Numbered from the stretch's first letter, positions 27,174 to 36,783 are shown. The stretch is 64,000 bases of DNA from Flavobacteriaceae bacterium (GCA_012522185.1 JAAYKY010000009.1:1-64000); one strand, 5' to 3'. Notes: generated by a model not told the origin, from the sequence alone. Made by a program: numbers and translations.

Positions 27174-27857
27174 ATGGCAAAAGAATCTTTACTCCGATCA
27201 TCCATCGGAAAGAAATTTACAATGGCATTATCAGCTTTGTTTTTGCTGATATTTTTATTGCAGCACTTTATCATCAACTCCCTTGCTGTGATTTCACCTT
27301 CCTTGTTCAATGAGGCTTCTCATTTTATGGGATATCAACCCATCGTACAATATGTGGTACAGCCCATTTTGATTTTTGCGGTGTTGTATCACTTCATCAT
27401 GGGATTTGTTTTGGAAATGCAAAACCGAAAGGCGCGAGGGCCGGTTAATTATGCGATGAACAAACCACAGGAAAACTCCACTTGGGCATCGCGAAACATG
27501 ATTTGGAGCGGACTTGCAATTCTTGCTTTCCTGATTCTTCATTTGATCGATTTCTGGGTTCCGGAAATGAATTACAAATACATCGCAGCAGATCTTCCCG
27601 ATGCAGAACGTTACCACGAAGAATTAATGCACAGATTTGCAAATCCATGGAGAGTTTTAGCCTATGTAATTGCTTTCTTCCTTTTGATGATGCACTTATT
27701 GCATGGATTCCAATCTGCATTCCAATCCATTGGAGCAAGACATAGAAAATATACACCTTTTATAAAATCTTTTGGTAAAGTATTCGCGATCGTAATTCCC
27801 GTTGGATTTATGCTGATTGCAATTATCTGTTACCTTATAAATATTGAAGTTTTATGA
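27174..27857 (+). CDS. sdhC: succinate dehydrogenase cytochrome b subunit
   Basis: 227 residues with five transmembrane helices (about 20-40, 65-87, 110-130, 163-183, 203-225), the fused cytochrome b type typical of Bacteroidota and epsilonproteobacteria. Histidines suited to bind two haem b groups occur in [25 protein letters not shown] and MMHLLHGF. It anchors SdhAB to the inner membrane and exchanges electrons with (mena)quinone. The start [15 protein letters not shown] was chosen from the promoter position. It overlaps sdhA by 4 bp (ATGA). Confidence 0.93.
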   Translation: MAKESLLRSSIGKKFTMALSALFLLIFLLQHFIINSLAVISPSLFNEASHFMGYQPIVQYVVQPILIFAVLYHFIMGFVLEMQNRKARGPVNYAMNKPQENSTWASRNMIWSGLAILAFLILHLIDFWVPEMNYKYIAADLPDAERYHEELMHRFANPWRVLAYVIAFFLLMMHLLHGFQSAFQSIGARHRKYTPFIKSFGKVFAIVIPVGFMLIAIICYLINIEVL

Positions 27858-29866
27858 GCAAATTAGATTCAAAAGTACCTGCAGGAGATATTTCGCAGAA
27901 ATGGAGTAATCACAAAGCAAATTTGAATTTGGTTGCTCCCAATAACCGTGACCGTATTGAAATCATCGTTGTGGGAACGGGGCTTGCCGGAGGTTCAGCA
28001 GCAGCGACACTTGCCGAGCAAGGTTATAAAGTAAAAGCATTTTGCTATCAGGACTCCCCAAGACGTGCGCACTCGATTGCAGCACAAGGAGGAATCAACG
28101 CAGCGAAAAATTACAAAGGAGACAACGACTCCGTTTATCGTTTGTTTTATGATACGATCAAAGGAGGTGATTACCGAGCCAGAGAAGCCAACGTTCACCG
28201 TTTGGCGGAAGAATCAGCAAATATCATCGACCAATGTGTAGCCCAAGGCGTTCCCTTTGCACGAGATTACGGTGGATATCTTGACAACCGCTCATTTGGT
28301 GGGGTACAAGTGAGCCGAACTTTTTATGCAAAAGGCCAAACCGGACAACAATTATTGCTCGGAGCTTATTCCGCAATGAACCATCAAATCGGATTGGGAA
28401 GAATCCAAATGTATAACCGACACGAAATGTTGGACTTGGTTATTGTAGATGGAAAAGCCCGTGGGATCATCGCAAGAAACCTTGTGACCGGGGAAATCGA
28501 AAGACATTCGGCACACGCAGTCGTGATTGCTTCGGGCGGATATGGAAATGTGTATTTCCTTTCGACCAATGCAATGGGATCCAATGCCACAGCAGCATGG
28601 AAAATTCACAAAAAAGGAGCATTCTTTGCCAATCCTTGTTATGTGCAAATCCACCCGACTTGTATTCCGGTTCACGGAGCCAATCAATCCAAACTGACCC
28701 TGATGTCAGAATCACTTCGTAACTCAGGAAGAATTTGGGTTCCCAAAAGAATTGAAGACGCTATCGCAATCCGTGAAGGAAAGAAAAAACCTACCGAAAT
28801 AGCAGAAGAAGACCGCGATTATTATCTGGAAAGAAGATATCCGGCTTTCGGAAACTTAGTGCCACGTGACGTAGCTTCAAGAGCAGCGAAAGAACGTTGT
28901 GATGCAGGTTTTGGAATCGAAAACAACGATACAAAAGAAGGAGTATTCCTTGATTTCTCAACGGAAATCAAGAAAAAAGGACGTGAAGTTGCTTACGCAG
29001 GCGGTAATCACAATCCAACCGATCAAGAAATTGAAAAGCTTGGAAAAGAATGGATTGAAGATAAATACGGAAACCTTTTCCAGATGTATCAGAAAATTAC
29101 TGACGACAATCCCTATGAAACCCCAATGAAAATTTACCCGGCAGTTCACTATACGATGGGAGGCGTTTGGGTGGATTATAACCTGATGAGTACCATTCCA
29201 GGCTGTTATGTATTAGGAGAAGCCAATTTCTCTGACCACGGAGCCAACCGACTGGGAGCTTCAGCTTTGATGCAAGGATTGGCAGACGGATATTTCGTAT
29301 TACCTTACACCATTGCAGATTATCTTTCAGCAGACATCCGAACTGGAAAAATCCCTACAGATTCACCGGAATTCGATCAAGCAGAAAATGCGGTTAAAGA
29401 ACAAATCAACCGGTTTATAAACAATAAAGGAAATCGTTCTGTGGATAGTTTCCACAAAGCTTTGGGACATATCATGTGGAACAAAGTGGGAATGGCTCGA
29501 AATGAAAAAGGTCTGACAGAAGCCATTAAAGAAATTGCCGAATTAAGAGAAGAATTCCATAAAAATGTCTTCGTTCCGGGAACAGCCGATGAACTAAATC
29601 CAGAATTAGAAAAAGCTCTAAGAGTCGCGGATTTTATGGAGCTTGGACAATTGATGGCTATGGACGCTTTGCAAAGAAAAGAATCCTGTGGAGGTCACTT
29701 CCGAGAGGAATACCAAACCGAAGAAGGAGAAACTTTGCGTGACGACGAGAACTTCAGATTTGTAGCTGCTTGGGAATACCAAGGAGAAGACATCAACAAA
29801 GAAGTTATGCACAAAGAAGAATTGGAATATGAATTCATTGAAATAAAAGCTCGAAGCTATAAATAA
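27854..29866 (+). CDS. sdhA: succinate dehydrogenase/fumarate reductase flavoprotein subunit
   Basis: 670 residues. FAD dinucleotide loop [20 protein letters not shown] (about residues 37-56) and the region [19 protein letters not shown], which contacts covalently held FAD. Later HPTCIP, GGVWVDY, and the C-terminal [18 protein letters not shown] complete the family pattern. It oxidises succinate to fumarate, or the reverse. It is coupled to sdhC by ATGA and separated from sdhB by 57 bp holding a hairpin. Confidence 0.97.
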   Translation: MSKLDSKVPAGDISQKWSNHKANLNLVAPNNRDRIEIIVVGTGLAGGSAAATLAEQGYKVKAFCYQDSPRRAHSIAAQGGINAAKNYKGDNDSVYRLFYDTIKGGDYRAREANVHRLAEESANIIDQCVAQGVPFARDYGGYLDNRSFGGVQVSRTFYAKGQTGQQLLLGAYSAMNHQIGLGRIQMYNRHEMLDLVIVDGKARGIIARNLVTGEIERHSAHAVVIASGGYGNVYFLSTNAMGSNATAAWKIHKKGAFFANPCYVQIHPTCIPVHGANQSKLTLMSESLRNSGRIWVPKRIEDAIAIREGKKKPTEIAEEDRDYYLERRYPAFGNLVPRDVASRAAKERCDAGFGIENNDTKEGVFLDFSTEIKKKGREVAYAGGNHNPTDQEIEKLGKEWIEDKYGNLFQMYQKITDDNPYETPMKIYPAVHYTMGGVWVDYNLMSTIPGCYVLGEANFSDHGANRLGASALMQGLADGYFVLPYTIADYLSADIRTGKIPTDSPEFDQAENAVKEQINRFINNKGNRSVDSFHKALGHIMWNKVGMARNEKGLTEAIKEIAELREEFHKNVFVPGTADELNPELEKALRVADFMELGQLMAMDALQRKESCGGHFREEYQTEEGETLRDDENFRFVAAWEYQGEDINKEVMHKEELEYEFIEIKARSYK

Positions 29867-29903
29867 ACGAAACTCGTCCCGATATTTAGGGATCGAATTT
29901 CGT
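29867..29903 (+). promoter_or_regulatory. intercistronic hairpin between sdhA and sdhB
   Basis: ACGAAACTCGTCCC pairs with GGGATCGAATTTCGT around an 8-base loop, with one mismatch and one bulge. No T-run follows, so it is not a classical terminator; it may protect or process the mRNA, or be a dispersed palindrome of the TCCCGA...GGGA kind. Confidence 0.5.
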
Positions 29904-29923
29904 ATATCGTAAATAAACAGATT

Positions 29924-30691
29924 ATGGCATCAAAAAATATAAATATCACTTTGAAAATCTGGAGACAAAAAAACTCCAAAGCCAAAGGACAAATCGAAAC
30001 ATACAAACTAAATGATGTTTCAACCGACAGCTCATTTCTGGAAATGTTGGACCAGTTAAACGAACAATTGATTTCAGAAAGCAAAGAACCTGTAGCATTT
30101 GACCACGATTGCCGTGAAGGAATTTGCGGGATGTGTTCGCTGTATATCAATGGTCGTGCACATGGACCCGATACCGGAATCACAACCTGTCAATTGCATA
30201 TGCGCTCCTTCAAAGATGGAGACACCATCTACGTAGAGCCTTGGAGATCCGTAGCATTTCCGGTAATCAAAGACTTGGTAGTGGACAGAACTTCTTTTGA
30301 AAGAATTCAACAAGCAGGAGGTTTCGTTTCCATCAATACTTCAGGAAATACCATCGACGCAAACAGTTTACCGGTGCCTAAATTCGACGCCGACCGCTCA
30401 TTCGATGCGGCTGCATGCATCGGTTGCGGTGCCTGCGTAGCTACTTGTAAAAATGGTTCGGCTATGCTATTTGTAGGAGCCAAAATCTCACAATATGCAC
30501 TTTTACCCCAGGGTAGAGTAGAAGCAGCAAGAAGAGCCAAAAATATGGTCGCTCAAATGGATATCGAAGGCTTCGGAAATTGTACCAATACCGGTGCATG
30601 TGAAGTAGAATGCCCGAAAGGAATTTCTTTGGAAAATATCGCAAGAATGAACCGCGAATTCCTAAGTGCAAAAATAGGATCAGAAGAATAA
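29924..30691 (+). CDS. sdhB: succinate dehydrogenase iron-sulfur subunit
   Basis: 255 residues. The N-terminal ferredoxin domain binds [2Fe-2S] through CREGICGMC and a downstream Cys in GITTC. The C-terminal domain has [11 protein letters not shown] and [15 protein letters not shown] for the [4Fe-4S] and [3Fe-4S] clusters. It passes electrons from SdhA to the cytochrome b subunit. It is the last gene of sdhCAB, ending at a strong terminator. Confidence 0.97.
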   Translation: MASKNINITLKIWRQKNSKAKGQIETYKLNDVSTDSSFLEMLDQLNEQLISESKEPVAFDHDCREGICGMCSLYINGRAHGPDTGITTCQLHMRSFKDGDTIYVEPWRSVAFPVIKDLVVDRTSFERIQQAGGFVSINTSGNTIDANSLPVPKFDADRSFDAAACIGCGACVATCKNGSAMLFVGAKISQYALLPQGRVEAARRAKNMVAQMDIEGFGNCTNTGACEVECPKGISLENIARMNREFLSAKIGSEE

Positions 30692-30718
30692 TTGGTTTTT
30701 ATAAATTAATCTATAACT

Positions 30719-30752
30719 AAGCCGACGGAAACTTCCATCGGCTTTGTTTTTT
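30719..30752 (+). terminator. rho-independent terminator of sdhCAB
   Basis: Stem AAGCCGA/TCGGCTT with an inner GG/CC pair after one mismatch, followed by TGTTTTTT. Confidence 0.85.
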
Positions 30753-30864
30753 GTAGTAAATTCGTTTTAGGAAAGATTTCAAAAATTTAAATTCTTATGA
30801 ATATAAAAGGAATTTGTCTCATTTCATTTCCAATTCGCTTTCCTATATTAAATTTCAAACCAAT

Positions 30865-31494
30865 ATGGATTTAAAAAAAATATTTGAAAATAACAAAAAT
30901 TGGATCGCTGAACGATTGGCAACCGATCCCGATTACTTCAAAAAACTTTCCAACGGACAAAATCCAGAAGTCCTCTACATTGGTTGTTCCGATAGCCGTG
31001 TGAGTGCTGAGGAATTAATGGGCGCCTGCCCGGGCGATATTTTTGTTCACCGAAATATAGCCAATATGGTCATTAGCATCGACCTCAATATGATGTCAGT
31101 GGTGAATTATGCCGTTAATTCACTTAAAGTTAAACATATAGTTGTTTGTGGGCACTATTTGTGCGGAGGTGTAAAAGCAGCCATGGAAGCCAAAGATTTG
31201 GGTATTTTGAATCCTTGGCTGAGAAACATACGTGATGTGTATCGAATGCACAAAGAGGAACTAAATGCAATCCCAAACGAAACCGAACGATACAATCGAT
31301 TGGTCGAATTAAACGTAGAAGAACAATCCTATAATTTACTGAAAACCGCTGCCGTCCAAAAAGCACACCTAGAAAGAGGTTTGAGGGTTCATGCCTGGGT
31401 ATTCGATATGCAAAACGGAGAACTCATCGACCTGAAAGTGGATTTCAAATCCAAATTAAAAGAAATCATGGAAATTTATAATCTGAACGAATGA
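30865..31494 (+). CDS. can: beta-class carbonic anhydrase
   Basis: 209 residues from MDLKKIFENNKNWIAERLA. Zinc ligands and catalytic dyad are visible: IGCSDSRVSAEELMG (Cys, Asp, Arg) and VVCGHYLCGGVKAA (His, Cys). It interconverts CO2 and bicarbonate in the cytoplasm. An in-frame ATG at 30814 would add 17 residues of non-family sequence, so 30865 was preferred. It overlaps the DinB-like gene by 4 bp, so the two share a transcript. Confidence 0.94.
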   Translation: MDLKKIFENNKNWIAERLATDPDYFKKLSNGQNPEVLYIGCSDSRVSAEELMGACPGDIFVHRNIANMVISIDLNMMSVVNYAVNSLKVKHIVVCGHYLCGGVKAAMEAKDLGILNPWLRNIRDVYRMHKEELNAIPNETERYNRLVELNVEEQSYNLLKTAAVQKAHLERGLRVHAWVFDMQNGELIDLKVDFKSKLKEIMEIYNLNE

Positions 31495-32045
31495 GAAAAT
31501 CAGAAATCCATCTCGAATTAGGTTATTACACCGACTATTTGAAGCTGATTGAAGATTTGCCAATTCTGGAAGCACTTGAAAAATATACCGAAGAAATACG
31601 AAATCTAAACAAAGAAGCACTGAATGCACTCGATGAAAAAGTCTATGCGCCCGGGAAATGGACGGTCAAAGAAATTTTGCAGCATCTGATTGACTGGGAA
31701 AGGATTTTTTCTTACCGAGCTTTGGTGTATGCCCGTAACGATGGTGGAATCACACCCGGACACGACCAAGAAATCATGACCAATAATTCAAATGCAAATA
31801 AGAAAAATCTTGAGAATCTTCTGCAAGATTTTCTACAGCTAAGAACTTCCACAATTTCACTTTTTCAAAGTTTTGATCAAGTGGATTTGTTACGCGAAGG
31901 CGAAAATTACAATATGAAAATGAATCCGCTCGGAATGGGATTTATCATTCTTGGGCATCAAATCCATCATTTCCATGTAATCCAAGAAAGGTATTTGCCT
32001 TTGTTGGGAAGAGAAGTGGAATTGGTAAAAGGCATGAGGTGCTAA
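31491..32045 (+). CDS. DinB-like four-helix metalloprotein
   Basis: 184 residues. Three histidines expected to bind a divalent metal occur in KWTVKEILQHLIDWERIF and LGHQIHHFHVIQERYLP, the DinB/YfiT fold. Relatives include bacillithiol S-transferases (BstA); with bshA nearby a thiol-transferase role is possible but unproven. It is coupled to the carbonic anhydrase gene by ATGA. Confidence 0.88.
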   Translation: MRKSEIHLELGYYTDYLKLIEDLPILEALEKYTEEIRNLNKEALNALDEKVYAPGKWTVKEILQHLIDWERIFSYRALVYARNDGGITPGHDQEIMTNNSNANKKNLENLLQDFLQLRTSTISLFQSFDQVDLLREGENYNMKMNPLGMGFIILGHQIHHFHVIQERYLPLLGREVELVKGMRC

Positions 32046-32062
32046 TTCATTTATAAATGAAT
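32045..32062. promoter_or_regulatory. 18-bp perfect palindrome upstream of ecotin
   Basis: ATTCATTTATAAATGAAT reads the same on both strands. It starts at the last base of the DinB-like stop codon and lies 48 bp before the ecotin ATG. It lacks a T-run, so an operator is as likely as a weak terminator. Confidence 0.4.
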
Positions 32063-32110
32063 AATTTCTTTACGGCATAAGATTTGAAAAACAGTGGGAA
32101 ATTTAAATCG

Positions 32111-32614
32111 ATGAAAAAAGTATTTTTTGTAAGCTTATTGTTTTTATTTACCGGAATTCAATTTATGCAAGCACAGAACATCCACTCAAAAGTAGATACC
32201 AAAATATTCCCGGAACCCAAAAAAGGATTCACACAATTCGTGATTGAAGTTCCTTTTAGTTCTATGGAAGAAGATGCCAACAAAAAAATCGAAATTTTTG
32301 TAGGAAAATATCAAGAGGTAGATACTTGTAACCGTCATTCTTTAATGGGTGAACTTCAAACCAAAGATCTACAAGGATGGGGATACAATTACTATGAATT
32401 TCAATCAAAAGGAGATGTAGTAGGTACTTTGATGGGCTGTGGAGATAATCAAAAAGTCTCCAAATTTATTAGCTCACAAGGATTACTATTAAATTACAAT
32501 GGTCGTATGCCAATCGTTATCTATGTTCCAGAAGGTATGGTGGTTCATTATAAAATTTACAAAGCAGAACCCGACACCTATCAGGCACTTCAGGTTCTCC
32601 CAACGAAAAAATAA
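32111..32614 (+). CDS. eco: ecotin, periplasmic serine protease inhibitor
   Basis: 167 residues with a signal peptide (1-22). The ecotin core is clear: VIEVPFSSMEEDANKKIEIFVGK, EVDTCNRHSLMGELQTKDLQ, GWGYNYYEF, and LNYNGRMPIVIYVPEGMVVHYKIYKAE. Cys73 and Cys110 match the disulfide that holds the reactive loop. Aligning on that Cys puts Leu107 at P1, where E. coli has Met84. Ecotin dimers block trypsin-fold proteases such as elastase and chymotrypsin. ATG 32111 begins the signal peptide; 32084 is a longer in-frame start. Confidence 0.92.
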   Translation: MKKVFFVSLLFLFTGIQFMQAQNIHSKVDTKIFPEPKKGFTQFVIEVPFSSMEEDANKKIEIFVGKYQEVDTCNRHSLMGELQTKDLQGWGYNYYEFQSKGDVVGTLMGCGDNQKVSKFISSQGLLLNYNGRMPIVIYVPEGMVVHYKIYKAEPDTYQALQVLPTKK

Positions 32615-32625
32615 ATTGACTTATA

Positions 32626-32652
32626 GTTCATCTCACCCGATGAACTTTTTTG
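32626..32652 (+). terminator. rho-independent terminator after ecotin
   Basis: Stem GTTCATC/GATGAAC with a 6-base loop and a T-run. Its right arm and tail recur without mismatch at the terminator at 36807-36834. Confidence 0.85.
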
Positions 32653-32750
32653 TTTTTATGGGATTTTTAATTTCATGAAACTCTTTTTGAAACAAGGTAT
32701 TTTACCTATTTAGAAGATTAAATTACAACAAATAAATTTTTTTTATCAAA

Positions 32751-32803
32751 ATAGTTGTTTAATCAACTATTGTTTGTTTAACTTTGCAGTTGTTTAAACA
32801 ACT
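32751..32803 (+). promoter_or_regulatory. MarR promoter with two operator-like palindromes
   Basis: A TTG (32755-32757) and TAACTTTG (32779-32786) with 21-bp spacing form the promoter. ATAGTTG-6-CAACTAT (32751-32770) covers the -33 region and the perfect 16-bp palindrome AGTTGTTTAAACAACT (32788-32803) covers the start region. Both share AGTTGTTTAA, so a single regulator, the MarR protein encoded 9 bp downstream, is the natural candidate. Confidence 0.75.
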
Positions 32804-32811
32804 ATATTTTT

Positions 32812-33267
32812 ATGGATAAATTAGATTTAGTTTCAAGCGAAAATAAATACAACCTTTTATCGGGCCGAGTAGCCTTATTGTTGAATCGGTTTTTATCGCA
32901 ACAATTTAAAAATAAAGGAATAAGCCTAACGCGTGAGCAATGGTCAGTTTTGGCAGTTCTATGGAAAACAGACGGCTGTTCTCAACAAATGATTGCAAAT
33001 AGCACCAGCAGAGATAAACCAAGTGTTACACGGTTAATTGATAATTTAGTTAAAGAAGGATATGTGAAAAGAAAAAGCCATGAAAACGACCGCCGTTTGA
33101 ATTTAATCTTCCTTACCGAAAAAGGAAAAAAAGTTGAGAAATCTGTAATGGAAATTGTGGATGATACGATTGAAAAGGCTACCAATGGATTGAGTGAGGA
33201 ACAAATTATAGCCATTCGTGACGCATTTCAAGTTGTATATGATAACCTAAATACCAATATAAAATGA
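32812..33267 (+). CDS. MarR family transcriptional regulator
   Basis: 151 residues. The winged helix spans about 35-105: LTREQWSVLAVLWKTDGCSQQMIANSTSRDKPSVTRLIDNLVKEGYVKRKSHENDRRLNLIFLTEKGKK, with the typical DxR wing (NDRR). It probably represses its own operon by binding the two palindromes upstream, and responds to a small molecule exported by the pump. It is the first gene of a four-gene operon and overlaps the TolC-like gene by 4 bp. Confidence 0.93.
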   Translation: MDKLDLVSSENKYNLLSGRVALLLNRFLSQQFKNKGISLTREQWSVLAVLWKTDGCSQQMIANSTSRDKPSVTRLIDNLVKEGYVKRKSHENDRRLNLIFLTEKGKKVEKSVMEIVDDTIEKATNGLSEEQIIAIRDAFQVVYDNLNTNIK

Positions 33268-34640
33268 AAAAGTATTTCATAGTTTGTTTGGGGGTACTTT
33301 CGATTTCGACTTCTGCTCAAATACTTTTAAATGAAGATGTCCACAGGGCTATCAATTTTGCTTTGGAAAACGATATCGAATTGGAAAACCAAAAAATTGA
33401 TCATGAAAAATTGGAATTAGAACGCCAAAGTATTTTGTCGAAATACATTCCCAGATTGGAAGCTACGGCTTTGTATGGCTATTTGAAAAGCAATGGAAAT
33501 TTAGATATTCCGACTTTCAATGTTCCCATGACCGACTTTAACCTTTTTGAAGGTTCAACTGATTTTAAAACAAAAGGTCAAGCTTTTCATGGTGGAATTA
33601 TGGCAAAAGCCGTATTGTTTAGTGGTGGTCAAATTCATTACGGAGCCAAAGCCTTGGAATATCAAAACAAAGGTAATGCGTTGATGATGGATTTAAAAGC
33701 TGACGAAGTTATCAAAGATATCATTTTAAGTTACGACCAATTGCAATTACTAAATTCCGCTGAAAGTTTAATCGACGAAAGTGAAAAACGTTTAAACAAG
33801 GAAACAGAACGTGTCGAAAAGGCGATTTCAGTTGGTTTGGCAATTCCTTATGACCGTGATAAAATTAAATTGGCGACTTTGGAGTTGGAAACCAATCGTA
33901 CAGAGGTTCAAAACAAAAAGCAATTACTGGCTTTGAAAATCAGTCAAGCAACAGGTTTATCAATTGAAGAAATTTTACAGACTTCCTACGAAGTAGAACC
34001 AATTGTCATTTTGGAAGATTTATCCAGCCAAAACCGTAATGAAATCAAAGCTTTGGAAGCTTACCAACAAGCTACTCAATATGCGGTTAAGAAAGAAAAA
34101 GGTTCCTTATTGCCAACCGTGGGTGCATTTGGGGGATATAGTTATTCCACTCTTTTCAATTCCGAATTGAGCACCAATTCACCACTTACACAAACTCCCA
34201 TTGATTTAAATGTAAACCATTTAACCTTCCATCCGACTTGGATGGTTGGTGTAGCGATGAAATGGGAAATTTTTGCCGGATTTGAGCGTAAACATAAAAT
34301 TGAAGAAGCCAACTTAAGTTTGAAACAAATCGAAAATAAATTGAAAGATGCTCAAGAAAAAACGGCTTTGCAATTGGAAAAAAATAAATTGGAATACCAG
34401 ACAGCCATTCAACAAATTGAAATTGCAAAACAACGGGAATTGATTGCTCAACACAATAATTCAATGGCTGAAAAACAATACAAAGCCGGATTAATCGGTG
34501 TGACCGAACGATTGACTGCTGAAAATGATATTTATAAAGAATCTTTAAATAAAATTCAAACCATCATTAAACAACGCCAAATTGCCATTGAAACCTATCA
34601 ATCAGCTGGTGTTTTATCAACCTATCTAATTTCGAAATAA
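33264..34640 (+). CDS. TolC family outer membrane efflux protein
   Basis: 458 residues: signal peptide (about 1-18, ending STSAQ), then long amphipathic helical repeats and short strand segments in the two-fold TolC pattern (ALENDIELENQKIDHEKLELERQS ... EKTALQLEKNKLEYQTAIQQIEIAKQRELIAQHNNSMAEKQYKAGLIG). It forms the outer-membrane channel of the export system encoded with it. Spacing to the adaptor gene is 2 bp. Confidence 0.92.
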   Translation: MKKYFIVCLGVLSISTSAQILLNEDVHRAINFALENDIELENQKIDHEKLELERQSILSKYIPRLEATALYGYLKSNGNLDIPTFNVPMTDFNLFEGSTDFKTKGQAFHGGIMAKAVLFSGGQIHYGAKALEYQNKGNALMMDLKADEVIKDIILSYDQLQLLNSAESLIDESEKRLNKETERVEKAISVGLAIPYDRDKIKLATLELETNRTEVQNKKQLLALKISQATGLSIEEILQTSYEVEPIVILEDLSSQNRNEIKALEAYQQATQYAVKKEKGSLLPTVGAFGGYSYSTLFNSELSTNSPLTQTPIDLNVNHLTFHPTWMVGVAMKWEIFAGFERKHKIEEANLSLKQIENKLKDAQEKTALQLEKNKLEYQTAIQQIEIAKQRELIAQHNNSMAEKQYKAGLIGVTERLTAENDIYKESLNKIQTIIKQRQIAIETYQSAGVLSTYLISK

Positions 34641-34642
34641 TC

Positions 34643-35599
34643 ATGAAAAAAATAGTTTTTGTAACCGGAGTTTTATTGAGTTTGACAGCTTGTAAAAAAG
34701 AAGCTAAAATGGATCAACTAATTCAAGGAAAAGTGGAAAGGGAGGAAATTGCAGTTGTGGGCAAAATTGCGGGTCGTATCGACCAGATTTTGGTTCAAGA
34801 AGGCGATTTTGTACAAAATGGCGATACGTTGGCTATTTTGAATATTCCCGAAGTAGATGCCAAAAAAGCCCAGGCTCAAGGTGCCGTAAAATCGGCAGAA
34901 GCCCAATACGTTATGTCGGTGAATGGTGCTACCAGAAACCAATTGCAACAATTGAATGCGAAAAGAACTGGGTTAATGGAACAATATAATTATGCTAAAA
35001 AATCATTGGATCGTTTGAGCGTGATGGTAAAAGATTCCTTGATTCCACAACAGCAATACGATGAAGTTTATGCCAAATACCAAGGTGCTCATGCGCAACT
35101 TGTAGCAGTTGATGCAGAAATAGCCGATGTGAAAAATGGCGCACGAATCGAACAACAAATCATGGCTCAAGGTCAACAAGATCGTGCATTGGGTGCTTTG
35201 GAAGAAGTGCGAGTGGCCGAAAAAGAACGCTATATTACGGCTCCACAAGATATGCAGGTCGATTTGATTACCTTAAAATTGGGTGAATTGGCTATGCCCG
35301 GATATACCTTGTTCAAAGGAACTTTAAAAGAGACAACTTTTTTCCGCTTCACAGTTCCGGAAACTGAATTGAAAAATTACCCCAAAGGTGGCCAAATCGA
35401 TATTCATATTCCTTATTTGAATAAAGATATCAAAGGAGAAATCAAAAACATCAAACCCATAGGAGCCTATGCCAATATCGCAACCGCCTATCCGGATTAT
35501 GATGCCCAAGATCCTTTGTATGAATTGACGGTTCGCCCGGTGAATCAATCGGAGGCTGATGAAATTTTGTCCAAAACTACCGTAACCTTAAAAAAATAA
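34643..35599 (+). CDS. HlyD-family periplasmic adaptor lipoprotein
   Basis: 318 residues. Lipobox SLTAC near residue 14, so the mature protein is membrane-anchored by lipid. Residues 25-60 (VEREEIAVVGKIAGRIDQILVQEGDFVQNGDTLAIL) and about 180-210 form the biotinyl-lipoyl-like halves around an alpha-hairpin; the C-terminal part is the beta-barrel. It links the inner-membrane permease to the TolC channel. It lies 2 bp from both neighbours. Confidence 0.92.
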   Translation: MKKIVFVTGVLLSLTACKKEAKMDQLIQGKVEREEIAVVGKIAGRIDQILVQEGDFVQNGDTLAILNIPEVDAKKAQAQGAVKSAEAQYVMSVNGATRNQLQQLNAKRTGLMEQYNYAKKSLDRLSVMVKDSLIPQQQYDEVYAKYQGAHAQLVAVDAEIADVKNGARIEQQIMAQGQQDRALGALEEVRVAEKERYITAPQDMQVDLITLKLGELAMPGYTLFKGTLKETTFFRFTVPETELKNYPKGGQIDIHIPYLNKDIKGEIKNIKPIGAYANIATAYPDYDAQDPLYELTVRPVNQSEADEILSKTTVTLKK

Positions 35600-35601
35600 G
35601 A

Positions 35602-36783
35602 ATGAAGGTTTTCTTTGAATTATTAATGCGGGAGTTTAAACTTTTCTGGGGCAATAAAGTCTTGCGTTTATTGTTTTTCGGAGCTCCTTTATTGTACGGA
35701 ATCTTAATTGGTTATGTGTATTCCAAAGGAAAAGTAACCGATTTACCCATTATTGTGGTGGACGAAGACCGTTCAGAAATGAGCGCTAAAACAATTGAAA
35801 TGATGCAAGACAATGAAGTTTTGAGCATTGCTTCCTTGCAATTTAGTACGGTAAATTTAGACCGATTGATGGTGGAGAAATCTGCAGCTTGTGTGGTGTT
35901 GATTCCCAAAGGATTTGAAAAAGATATTTTGACCAAACAATATCCGGAAATCACTACAATAGTCAATACATCCAATGTGTTGACCGCCAATTATGCGTCG
36001 GGGGCTTTGCAATTGGTTTTGGGGACTTTAAAGGCAGGTGTGCAAATAGAAACTTTACGTAAACAAGGAGTTCCCGAAAATTTGGTGATGAGCCAATACG
36101 AACCTTTCAAAACAACTTTTGTTAAGAAAAATAACCGTGCGACCAATTATATGTACTTTTTATGGCCAGGCGTTTTAGCCACTGTTTTACAACAAGTATT
36201 ATTATTGGGTTTGGCTTTGTCGTTTGCGTCCGAATTTGAATCGGGAAGTTTTAAAGAGTTGGTTTTAAAAACGCGATCGACTTTTTCTTTGATTATGGTC
36301 AAATTAATCCCTTATTTAATCATGAGCTTTCTGGTTTGGTTGATGTATTGGGGATTTACCTTCTGGTTTAGAATTCCGTTTTTTGAAAACTTAGGTAATC
36401 TTACGCTCGTGGCAGGGATTTTTGTTTTGGCCGTGAGTTTTATAGGAATTTTGGTGAGTATTTTGATTCCCAATCAATTAAAAGCAACCGAGGTTTTGAT
36501 GGTTGTTGCAACCCCAAGTTTTATGATTTCTGGATTTACTTGGCCTTTGAGTCAGATGCCGGAATTTGTTCAAGTCATCGCTCAAATCATTCCTTTAACC
36601 CATTTTTTACCGGCTTTTCGAATCCTTATTATTGAAAAAGGAAGTTTTGATTTGACTTATCCGTATATTCTGAATTTAACAATTATTTCCATCATCGGAT
36701 TTGTGTTAAGCTTCATAGCGCTACACATTAAAAAAAGAAAAGTTTTGAAAGAAATAAAATTAGCGGAAGAAATTGGAGAATAA
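35602..36783 (+). CDS. ABC-2 type transporter permease
   Basis: 393 residues of the ABC2_membrane_3 / YhhJ-YbhR type: one N-terminal helix (about 20-40), a periplasmic domain (about 45-190, with IIVVDEDRSEMSAKTIEMM), then five helices from residue 195 to the end (including MISGFTWPLSQMPEFVQVIAQIIPLTHFL). The operon has no ATP-binding subunit, so the ATPase must come from elsewhere or the protein works differently. It is the last gene of the marR operon. Confidence 0.9.
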   Translation: MKVFFELLMREFKLFWGNKVLRLLFFGAPLLYGILIGYVYSKGKVTDLPIIVVDEDRSEMSAKTIEMMQDNEVLSIASLQFSTVNLDRLMVEKSAACVVLIPKGFEKDILTKQYPEITTIVNTSNVLTANYASGALQLVLGTLKAGVQIETLRKQGVPENLVMSQYEPFKTTFVKKNNRATNYMYFLWPGVLATVLQQVLLLGLALSFASEFESGSFKELVLKTRSTFSLIMVKLIPYLIMSFLVWLMYWGFTFWFRIPFFENLGNLTLVAGIFVLAVSFIGILVSILIPNQLKATEVLMVVATPSFMISGFTWPLSQMPEFVQVIAQIIPLTHFLPAFRILIIEKGSFDLTYPYILNLTIISIIGFVLSFIALHIKKRKVLKEIKLAEEIGE

